Source of the DNA: JAAYKM01 sp964408155
Lineage (GTDB): Bacteria > Desulfobacterota > Syntrophia > Syntrophales > JAAYKM01
Reading direction: 5' to 3'
Assembly (NCBI GenBank): GCA_964408155.1
Contig: CAYOYJ010000072.1
Location: 1 to 12,460 of the forward strand
Length of the DNA stretch: 12,460 nt
This document shows positions 7,642-12,460 of this stretch, one piece after another. Below the pieces are notes generated by a model, which made no database searches, had not been told where the DNA came from, and was given only the letters and a program-made list of their open reading frames with translations. Numbering within the stretch: the first letter of the stretch is position 1; every line of letters begins with the position of its first letter. A program made the translations under genes and the position numbers.

Positions 7642-8592
7642 TCAGTAAACCACATCCGACTTCAGGTAGTCGCGCACCCTGTCCACCTCGAACCGACTGC
7701 CGATGTACACAGGCGAACGCTGACCCAGCTCCGTCACGGGCACCGCGAGGATATCCTGGTGACCGTCGGTCGCCCGGCCGCCGGCCTGTTCGATGATGAA
7801 GGCCATGGGCTGAAGTTCAAACAGGAGCCGGAGTTTTCCCCTGGGACTGTCCTTCAGCGCAGGATAGGTGAAGACGCCGCCTTTTTTGATCAGCACCTGG
7901 TTGATGTCGGGAACAAATCCGCCGCTGTAGCGGAGCTTGTACCCCGTTTCCTCCAGGGACTCAATGTACCGCAGATGCTCCGGCGTCCATTCACCGCGCA
8001 GCCCGCCGGGGCTGTAGATCGAACCCTTTTCCTTGAGCTTGATGTTGTCCTCGGACAGAACATACTCCCCTTCCCGGTTCAGGACGAATTCATGGGTGCC
8101 CTTCCCGGCGGAATAGACCATCGTAATCAGGGGGCCGTAAGTGATGTACATGGCGGCCAGCATGGTGTTGCGCCCGATGTCAAAAACGGAATCCCGGTGA
8201 ATCCCGATGATGGTCCCCATGGAGAGGTTCGTCTCGACCAGGGATGATCCGTCCAGGGGGTCGGCGGTGACGATGAATTTCTCATGCCCCTTGCCGATCC
8301 GCATGACGCTGTCCTGCTCTTCCGACGCATAATCCAGAACAAATCCCGAATGCTCGAGCTGGTTTTTCAGGATTTCGTCGGCGCCGCGATCGAGGGTCAG
8401 TTGATCCTCGCCGTAGATATTCTTGAAACCCGCCAGTTTCCGGTTGGCCTCGTAGATCTTCGCCGAGATATATTTCCCCATCACGCCGATCTGCCAGATC
8501 AGACGGCGCAGTTCCTGATCGACTCCCGCCAGCCACATGTGGCGCCGGAGATCAATGGAAAATTGTGTATAGTCGTTGATGCCTCCGCTCAT
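7642..8592 (-). CDS. fbp: Class I fructose-1,6-bisphosphatase
   Basis: A 316-residue Mg2+-dependent phosphatase that converts fructose 1,6-bisphosphate to fructose 6-phosphate, the committed step of gluconeogenesis. Visible motifs: ASEEQD at 89-94 with the metal-binding Glu pair; DPLDGSS at 111-117, the family signature; RYSGGFVPDI at 221-230; FTYPA at 241-245; and GKLRLLFELQPMAF at 252-265 followed by EQAGG, corresponding to the substrate- and metal-binding end of class I enzymes. Length is near normal (about 330). The ATG at 8592 has AAAGGG (8600-8605) 7 bases upstream. It is the first gene of a unit with the aldolase, so sequential enzymes are made together, as expected for a cell that builds sugars from small organic acids or CO2. 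I see nothing abnormal. Confidence 0.96.
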   Translation of the reverse strand: MSGGINDYTQFSIDLRRHMWLAGVDQELRRLIWQIGVMGKYISAKIYEANRKLAGFKNIYGEDQLTLDRGADEILKNQLEHSGFVLDYASEEQDSVMRIGKGHEKFIVTADPLDGSSLVETNLSMGTIIGIHRDSVFDIGRNTMLAAMYITYGPLITMVYSAGKGTHEFVLNREGEYVLSEDNIKLKEKGSIYSPGGLRGEWTPEHLRYIESLEETGYKLRYSGGFVPDINQVLIKKGGVFTYPALKDSPRGKLRLLFELQPMAFIIEQAGGRATDGHQDILAVPVTELGQRSPVYIGSRFEVDRVRDYLKSDVVY

Positions 8593-8619
8593 AACCCTGC
8601 CCTTTCCGAAAAGTAGCTA

Positions 8620-8648
8620 CTTGTAACAATAAATCCCCGTTTTGACAA
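8620..8648 (-). promoter_or_regulatory. Sigma-70-type promoter of fbp-fba
   Basis: On the minus strand TTGTCA (8643-8648; 5 of 6 to consensus) and TACAAG (8620-8625; 4 of 6) are 17 bases apart. The expected start point leaves a leader of about 20 nt carrying the fbp ribosome site. Confidence 0.55.
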
Positions 8649-8755
8649 GTGTATTTTTCCGAACGGGTGCACGGAAGCCGACTTAATCCGCTGAATCAAC
8701 ATGTATTTATGCCTTTAGCGCATCCGTCGGGCCAATTTCCACCTCGCCTGCCGTC

Positions 8756-9655
8756 TCAGAGCTGTTCGACCGTATAACCCTGTGCACGCAGCAGATTGAC
8801 CAGTCCGTCCTGTCCCAGGAGATGCCCCGCCCCGACGACGACAAACCAGGTTTTCCGCTGCCCCAGGAAGAGTTCGAGCTGGGAAAGCCAGTTGCGATTT
8901 CGCCGGACCAGAAACTTCTGATAGAGACCCGGGTAATCCACAAAACTCTTCAGAAGCATGCTTTCAAGATTCTTGACATCGCCGTTGGTCCAGGACATTA
9001 GCATCTCGCCCATTTCCGATTCCATCGTATCGAAATCATTCATAGTCTGTTCAACGAGCAGGTCCTGCTCCCGCATGGACAGGCCGCTGAAAATTCCGAT
9101 CTGGTAATTCAATGTCTCCAGACCGAAGGTTCTCTTCCCGGCGTTCCGGGCCTTGGCGTAAAAGTAGCGGTCAATGCCCTTGGCGGGGTCGAACCCCATC
9201 TGGTTGAGTTTCAGCCCAATGAGGGTCATGGCCACGCTCCAGGGCTTGAAGTTGTCCAGCATTTTAACATTGAGACCGAATTGTTCCGTTTTCTCCGCAA
9301 GCTCCCGATACGTAGTCGAACTGAGACTTTTTTCAAGGGTGTTGCCGTCTGTAAAAACCGATTGCGACAGCATCATGGCCTGTGTGTCGGGTGAATCCAT
9401 CGTGGCCATATCGACTTCGAACACCACGTTCGAGGAGACGGCAAAGGCCCGCTCAATCGTGTCTTTCAGGGGATAGCTTGAGTCCCGCATGAAGTGGATG
9501 GAGCCCAGCAGGTACATCGTGCTGCCGGGCGCAGTAACCCGAAACAGGCAGGATTTCCCGGCCGTTCCCTGGGCCTGCAGGGTGGAACCGCACAGAAGGA
9601 GCAGAAAAACGGCGGTAAGACAAAACGCAATTCTTTTCAGTCGGTCGGCAATCAT
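8756..9655 (-). CDS. Exported TraB/GumN family protein
   Basis: A 299-residue protein of the TraB/GumN (PF01963) family, related to the Tiki metalloprotease fold. The ATG at 9655 is chosen because AAAGGAGG (9662-9669) lies 6 bases upstream; the longer frame from 9709 would begin upstream of the apparent promoter. An N-terminal signal sequence is clear (basic RLKR, hydrophobic core 9-22, likely cut after LQA at 26-28). Two conserved His motifs are present: LLGSIHF at 49-55 near the mature start and VGAGHLLG at 274-281 near the end, with the conserved Glu in VFEVDM (80) and GLE at 178-180. Together these are the presumed metal/catalytic positions. The biochemical role of bacterial GumN-type members is mostly unproven; envelope or periplasmic proteolysis is an inference. 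It appears monocistronic. Confidence 0.88.
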   Translation of the reverse strand: MIADRLKRIAFCLTAVFLLLLCGSTLQAQGTAGKSCLFRVTAPGSTMYLLGSIHFMRDSSYPLKDTIERAFAVSSNVVFEVDMATMDSPDTQAMMLSQSVFTDGNTLEKSLSSTTYRELAEKTEQFGLNVKMLDNFKPWSVAMTLIGLKLNQMGFDPAKGIDRYFYAKARNAGKRTFGLETLNYQIGIFSGLSMREQDLLVEQTMNDFDTMESEMGEMLMSWTNGDVKNLESMLLKSFVDYPGLYQKFLVRRNRNWLSQLELFLGQRKTWFVVVGAGHLLGQDGLVNLLRAQGYTVEQL

Positions 9656-9680
9656 GATTCGCCTCCTTTCATGGTATCGC

Positions 9681-9709
9681 AGTTTACAGGTTTTTTCCGG
9701 AAACGGCAA
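9681..9709 (-). promoter_or_regulatory. Promoter candidate for the TraB/GumN gene
   Basis: TTGCCG (9704-9709) and TAAACT (9681-9686) on the minus strand are 17 bases apart, each 4 of 6 to consensus. They place the transcript start close to the strong ribosome site of the ATG at 9655, which supports that start. Confidence 0.4.
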
Positions 9710-9844
9710 AGGCGATTTTGGAAAGAAAAGAAAGGATGTCTTCTACGCGTTTTCTCGAGACGGGAAACCGCAGCGGCGTCAACCCGGACTGGAAAACTTC
9801 TTGGAATATCCCCAGACAACATCGGCAATCATCATGCCGGCGAA

Positions 9845-9999
9845 GAGACTGTGTCATAATGCACAATTTACGTTCGAGGTCATGCTGAGTCCTTCGCTTC
9901 GCTCAAGGATAAACTCCGAGAAGAATCTAATAATAACGATATTTTGAGAGGAATAGGTTCTTCGACTGACGACTCAGAATAACATTGCGACACAGTCTC
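9845..9999. mobile_element. MITE-like insertion (155 bp) inside a REP hairpin
   Basis: Terminal inverted repeats GAGACTGTGTCATAATG (9845-9861) and, in reverse complement, GAGACTGTGTCGCAATG (9983-9999) match at 15 of 17 bases. A direct GAA flanks both ends (9842-9844 and 10000-10002), which fits a 3-bp target duplication. Removing the insert plus one GAA restores ATCATGCCGGCGAAAGCCGG followed by TATCC, a near copy of the first hairpin of the REP repeat at 5994-6013 and its flanks. The interior carries a further imperfect hairpin around 9887-9915 and no reading frame of note, so movement would need a transposase from elsewhere. Confidence 0.7.
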
Positions 10000-10054
10000 G
10001 AAAGCCGGTATCCGGAACCTGCTGACGAATTGCTGTTGGTCTATACTGGGGTCG

Positions 10055-10219
10055 TTTTCAATCCACGCCCACGTGCGGGGGGCGACTTCATCCTCATCAG
10101 ACATACTCGATCTTGAAGCACGTTTCAATCCACGCTCCCGCTGGGGGAGCGACCTTGAACTCACAAGGAAAGCTTGTGAATGTGTAAAGCTTTGATCCAC
10201 GATCCCGAAGAAGAGCAAC
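10055..10219 (-). CRISPR. Decayed type I-C-like CRISPR remnant, three repeats and two spacers
   Basis: Repeats: 10055-10086 (32 nt), 10122-10153 (32 nt) and a degenerate 10189-10219 (31 nt). Spacers: 10087-10121 and 10154-10188, both exactly 35 nt. All repeats share the ATCCACG core; the first two begin TTTCAATCCACG after one base and end in GCGAC. Read on the minus strand they end in GTGGATTGAAA(A/C), the usual type I-C orientation. Repeats 1 and 2 differ at several stem positions, and repeat 3 matches repeat 2 at about 22 of 32 positions with one deletion. No cas gene or obvious leader lies in the window. Regular spacing and the I-C-like core make this more than chance, but the array is surely inactive on its own. 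Confidence 0.75.
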
Positions 10220-10234
10220 TGGCGTAATTGGACT

Positions 10235-10541
10235 GTCGACATTTTGTCGACGGATCACGTTGCACATCATCAAAGACGTTTAGTCCGTGACATATTGTCA
10301 CGACCTGAAACAGAACACGCGGATGCACAGGAAGGTTGGGTACAATTTGTACTCACCCTTTCTCGCTTAATACACATCAACACCATGCAATGATTGCATT
10401 TTCCGCCAAGGGGGATGGCAATTTGCCCCTCCTTCTCACCAATGAACCGGTTATTCCAAGGCCATGAAACCGTGACAAAATGTCACGGTTTCTCACTATC
10501 CCACTTTGATTAAAAGAGTTGTAAAGGATTTGTTTACAACT
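10235..10541. repeat. Cluster of seven short palindromes before the tRNA
   Basis: Within about 300 non-coding bases lie: GTCGACA-TTT-TGTCGAC (10235-10251); CGTGACA-TAT-TGTCACG (10286-10302); GTACA-ATT-TGTAC (10340-10352); ATGCAA-TGA-TTGCAT (10385-10399); GGCA-ATT-TGCC (10417-10427); a 12-bp perfect stem with an AAA loop (10466-10492) whose inner part is CGTGACA-AAA-TGTCACG; and a 9-bp stem with a 7-nt loop (10517-10541, AGTTGTAAA with TTTACAACT). The first six share the shape CA-NNN-TG or a close variant, and three share GACA-WWW-TGTC. No reading frame of interest is present. They could be operators for one repressor, remains of an element end, or structured RNA. Confidence 0.6.
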
Positions 10542-10551
10542 GAGCGGACCT

Positions 10552-10633
10552 GAGCCACCATGTAATGGGTGTTCTGAAGCACAACTGACTCTTAATCAGT
10601 AGGTTGTCGGTTCGATCCCGACAGGGCTCACCA
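10552..10633 (+). tRNA. tRNA-Lys(CTT)-like gene with abnormal D-arm (attachment-site candidate)
   Basis: The 3' two-thirds is an orthodox tRNA: anticodon stem ACTGA/TCAGT (10584-10588, 10596-10600) with loop CTCTTAA and anticodon CTT at 10591-10593; variable loop AGGTT; T-arm GTCGG-TTCGATC-CCGAC; then AGGGCTC, discriminator A and encoded CCA (10631-10633). The 5' end GAGCC pairs with GGCTC of the acceptor, but positions 6-7 mismatch. The segment between acceptor and anticodon stem is about 25 nt with no normal D-stem or GCTC/GAGC pair. It may be a pseudogene, or a 3' tRNA fragment regenerated at an integration junction. Phage-type sequence follows immediately, as expected at a tRNA attachment site. 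Confidence 0.6.
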
Positions 10634-10641
10634 GTAAAATC

Positions 10642-10676
10642 AAGGGGTTAGGCGAAATGCTTAACCCCTTTTGTTT
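10642..10676 (+). terminator. Intrinsic terminator after the tRNA
   Basis: A 12-bp stem with one G-T pair (10642-10653 with 10659-10670) and a 5-nt GAAAT loop is followed by TTGTTTT. It lies 8 bases past the CCA end and would terminate the tRNA transcript. Confidence 0.85.
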
Positions 10677-10795
10677 TGTCGTGCTACCCCCTGTGCTACC
10701 CCGGGTGAGGGGCTCACCCCCCTACGGGGTGCATATCTCCCCGAACCTCGATCAGAAAACCGAGGCCGCCGTCGCGTTTCAAACTTCGCAGAATT
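10661..10795 (-). pseudogene. Possible C-terminal tail of a tyrosine integrase
   Basis: A minus-strand frame of 44 codons ends toward the tRNA with GVAQGVARQNKRG and a TAA inside the terminator stem. Tails repeating GVAQ/GVAR are, from memory, seen in tyrosine integrases encoded right beside their tRNA attachment site; this is recall and was not searched. The DNA shows a direct repeat of GTGCTACCCC (10681-10690 and 10693-10702). No catalytic Arg, HxxR or Tyr motif is present upstream, and a stop (10796-10798) closes the frame, so at most the tail survives. It also contains a perfect 7-bp hairpin (10703-10719). Confidence 0.3.
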
Positions 10796-11176
10796 TCAAG
10801 AGGGGGTGAAAAGGTGGTAACGTAGGTGAACCACCCATAGGGTTTGCCGAGGGGAACCGTATGTCTTTACCCACTAATGCCACTGCCCCGACGTTTACCT
10901 TCGCGGCTTTGGCCTTTGACTCCCTAGCCTTGTGTTCTTTGTCAGGTGGTGGTGGTACATTCTGTCCCACTACCTGCTTTTCTGCAAAGCCTGCCTCTCC
11001 CTTGCCTTTTCGCTTTCAATGGCTTTCAGCTCCTGGGCCTCGTTCAACATTTTCGCCGCCTGGGATTGGGAAATTCGATCCGGCCAATTGGCCGGATCGA
11101 AATTCTTGTCTTTTTTGCTTGGCCTATCACCACCAACTGTCATATTCGCCAGCCGCTCCGCAATGACGGCACGCTG
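10779..11176 (-). pseudogene. Degraded phage/plasmid DNA-binding protein (ParB/methylase-associated type)
   Basis: The frame 10970-11176 encodes 68 residues starting directly after a stop: QRAVIAERLANMTVGGDRPS, then NFDPANWPDRISQSQAAKMLN, then a charged helix EAQELKAIESEKARERQALQ. The block (Q)RAVIA(E/A)(R/K)LANM followed by SQ..AAxMLN is familiar from phage and plasmid ParB-like or methylase-linked regulators, where a helix-turn-helix follows. Here the expected continuation is missing. A second frame (10779-10970) starts with GTG overlapping the TAG stop of the first by one base. It encodes a Pro-rich then Lys/Ala-rich 63-residue product (PPPPDKEHKARESKAKAAKV) that could be the frameshifted remainder. 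No start codon or ribosome site is visible for the first frame. Family name is by recognition only. Confidence 0.45.
11074..11101. repeat. Perfect 28-bp palindrome
   Basis: TTCGATCCGGCCAA (11074-11087) is followed without spacer by its exact reverse complement (11088-11101). It lies within the degraded regulator frame (codons for FDPANWPDR), so coding constraint does not obviously explain it. Confidence 0.85.
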
Positions 11177-11345
11177 TTACACGCAGGAGGAAATTGCAGT
11201 GGCGGTTAGATTAGACAGAACAGTCGTATCAAGACAAATAGAAAATTATGTGCAAATAGTTCCAGAAAACCAAATGCACAAAATTTCAATGAACCACGCC
11301 GACGGATTCGAACCCAGTTGGCAATGTAACAAGTTTTTTTTGTGA
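11175..11345 (+). pseudogene. Fragment with a helix-turn-helix, inverted relative to its neighbours
   Basis: The + strand frame shows YTQEEIAVAVRLDRTVVSR, a good helix-turn-helix of the kind found in phage regulators and N-terminal parts of phage DNA methylases, followed by IENYVQ and ADGFEPSW. No start codon precedes it in sensible sequence: upstream bases in this frame are the antisense of the minus-strand pseudogene, with the switch near 11175. The end of the frame overlaps the minus-strand fragment 11286-11495, and the stop lies in a hairpin. I read it as a short gene piece captured between two minus-strand fragments, not as an intact gene. Confidence 0.35.
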
Positions 11346-11495
11346 ACTTGTTCTTTTTTCTGATAATGGTATTGCTGCTAACAGCTCTCCCACCCTCGCC
11401 TTTGCCATAATAACGGCCTCGCCCATGCGTTGTGCATCGGCAAGCGCCGCTGTACCCCATCCGTCAATTTTGGCAACGGAAAAAAATGGCTCCAC
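11286..11495 (-). pseudogene. Truncated phage-type hypothetical protein
   Basis: A 69-residue frame from GTG at 11495 contains AALADAQRMGEAVIMAKARVGELLAAIP followed by a hydrophilic linker and TLPTGFES, then stops at VGVVH. The block 'AK(A/C)R(V/L)GELL(A/E)xIP ... LPxGI' resembles small phage/plasmid proteins of unknown function that normally continue with a Lys/Ser-rich helical part; here the continuation is lost. Just upstream, another frame (from about 11560) reads PVIFFGDLGHLTDGGAIF and meets this one at a run of seven Ts (minus strand), so a frameshift in the T-run may have split one gene. The last bases overlap the opposite-strand helix-turn-helix fragment. Confidence 0.4.
11328..11359 (+). 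terminator. Terminator-like hairpin
   Basis: AACAAGTT (11328-11335) pairs with AACTTGTT (11345-11352) over a 9-nt T-rich loop, followed by CTTTTTT. The stem is A/T-rich and weak. It overlaps coding-like sequence on the other strand, so it may be fortuitous. Confidence 0.35.
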
Positions 11496-11578
11496 CGTCG
11501 GTTAAATGCCCCAGGTCGCCGAAGAATATCACCGGCCTAGGTATCCTCTCGTTATCATTCAACTTTTCACTCTCTCTT

Positions 11579-11611
11579 AAAAAAGGCCCCCGAACATCAC
11601 GCACGGGGGCC
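11579..11611 (-). terminator. Intrinsic terminator downstream of the capsid gene
   Basis: On the minus strand GGCCCCCG pairs with CGGGGGCC over an 11-nt loop and is followed by six Ts (As at 11579-11584). It lies about 130 bases after the capsid stop; no complete gene is seen between them. Confidence 0.9.
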
Positions 11612-11742
11612 AAGCAAAAAGGAAATGGGGGAGGTTCATGAATGTCCGCTTTTCCGGAAAGAAGAGGACCGGAACGCGCTGCACGGCCGCCGTCGCCGGT
11701 CGGCCTTACTCCCCTCTTTTCCTCTTGAGAGGGCTAGTTGGT

Positions 11743-12460
11743 TTACCTCTTCTCCAGCACCACGAAAGGCGACACGGTAGTGCTACCGTCGGCCAACGTC
11801 AGCGGTTCATCCCACAAAGGTTGCCCGTCGTGCCTTTCGATCAGCCTGGCCAAAAGTTCATCCGTTTCAAAGTGGACGTGAATGCTGGTATCGAAACGCA
11901 TCTCTGAACGCAGGCCCACGACGTACTGAGAGAAGTCGGCCAAGAGAATATCCCCGCGCTCGCCCAAGGTTTCCGTCTTTTCAGTGAACACCACTGGCCT
12001 TGTGAGCATTGTAAATTTCCCATCCGTCTCACTCATCACCGGTATTGCACTTCCACCCGTGCCGATACCCAACGACAACGTGAGCAGTTGCGGAATCGTG
12101 GACTGGTGCGCCACCCAGACCGAATTCTTGAAACTGCCCGGAAACATCCGGCCCATCATTTTCACGATGTTCTCGTAAACAATGGTTCCGGCCTTTTGAC
12201 CCGGTTCCTTCTTTACCTCGACCACACACGGAGAGTTCAGGATGCCCAACGGCTCACCGGACCCGGTTCCTTTGAGGAAGGCCCTGTCTCTGTACCATGC
12301 GAGGCCTTTCCCGCAGATGTTTATGATCTGCGCCTCGCCGCCTGGTACGTCCGCCGTCAGCTCCGAGGTGAACCGGATAAGGCCCGTCAGCTTTTTGGCC
12401 TCCAGTTCCATTGCTCTCACTTTCGGGTCCTTCTCCGTTATGGTTCCGGCCTCTGCAACG
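11743..12460 (-). CDS. HK97-family phage major capsid protein, C-terminal part (5' end outside window)
   Basis: The frame is open to the right edge and gives 238 residues of the shell protein that builds a tailed-phage head. Family features in order: VAEAGTITEKDP with LEAKKLTGLIRFTSEL (the E-loop/P-domain region), the hallmark AFLKGTGSGEPLGILNSP, a long helix with WVAHQSTIPQLLTL, VMSETDGKFTMLTRPVVFTE, then the DILLADFSQYVVG and RFDTSIHVHFETDE strands close to the C-terminus. The internal GTG at 12420 and ATG at 12411 are not the true start. Gene order is odd: no head-tail connector, tail or other structural gene follows, only about 130 bases and a strong terminator. This suggests a defective prophage or a compact capsid-bearing satellite. 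The rest of the element should lie to the right. Confidence 0.92.
   Translation of the reverse strand, partial: VAEAGTITEKDPKVRAMELEAKKLTGLIRFTSELTADVPGGEAQIINICGKGLAWYRDRAFLKGTGSGEPLGILNSPCVVEVKKEPGQKAGTIVYENIVKMMGRMFPGSFKNSVWVAHQSTIPQLLTLSLGIGTGGSAIPVMSETDGKFTMLTRPVVFTEKTETLGERGDILLADFSQYVVGLRSEMRFDTSIHVHFETDELLARLIERHDGQPLWDEPLTLADGSTTVSPFVVLEKR

Noticed and set aside
9880..10242. 120-codon minus-strand frame
   Set aside because: It runs through the CRISPR repeats and the terminal repeat of the MITE-like element, so it cannot be a normal gene.
10055..10541. Reading the downstream palindromes as further decayed CRISPR repeats
   Set aside because: Their spacing of about 30-57 bases does not match the 67-base repeat period, and none contains the ATCCACG core.
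11286..11325. tRNA T-arm suggested by GGGTTCGAATCC on the minus strand
   Set aside because: The flanking five bases on each side do not form a T-stem, and no anticodon arm precedes them; the bases fit the truncated phage protein frame.
11638..11907. 89-codon + strand frame with a GGGGAGG before its ATG
   Set aside because: Most of it is antisense to the capsid gene, and its product shows no domain character.

Overview
The window looks like a chromosome segment of an anaerobic deltaproteobacterium (Desulfobacterota; something near Syntrophales is my guess). This rests on the mix of chemoreceptors, a GGDEF sensor, a fructose-bisphosphatase/aldolase pair and the dispersed short repeats. It is inference, because no ribosomal or other phylogenetic marker is present.

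Bases 1-4880 are a signalling block. The C-terminal end of a methyl-accepting chemotaxis protein (MCP, + strand) converges on a minus-strand series: a complete MCP (3269-4753), a lone periplasmic substrate-binding protein (2351-3064) and a membrane PAS-GGDEF diguanylate cyclase (583-2193). Each looks like its own transcription unit. The complete MCP has a flagellar sigma-28 (FliA-type) promoter candidate, the binding protein has a sigma-70-like promoter with a long leader, and an intrinsic terminator separates the binding protein from the cyclase.

Bases 4881-9710 are housekeeping: an M50/site-2-protease-like membrane metallopeptidase (+), then a minus-strand fbp-fba pair (class I fructose-1,6-bisphosphatase followed by an unusually long class II aldolase, with promoter and terminator), then an exported TraB/GumN family protein. 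The fbp-fba pair is a two-step gluconeogenesis module.

Bases 9831-10551 carry no gene but are dense in structure. There is a 155-bp MITE-like element inserted in the loop of a REP-type hairpin; another copy of that repeat lies at 5994-6065. It is followed by a decayed type I-C-like CRISPR remnant (three repeats, two 35-nt spacers, no cas genes) and a run of seven short palindromes.

From 10552 to the end is the edge of a degraded prophage or related integrated element. It begins with a tRNA-Lys(CTT)-like gene with an abnormal D-arm and a terminator, then a possible integrase C-terminal tail. Scrambled fragments of phage DNA-binding genes follow on both strands, including a perfect 28-bp palindrome. 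A partial HK97-fold major capsid gene then runs off the right edge, with its own terminator immediately downstream. No tail or head-completion gene is visible between capsid and tRNA.
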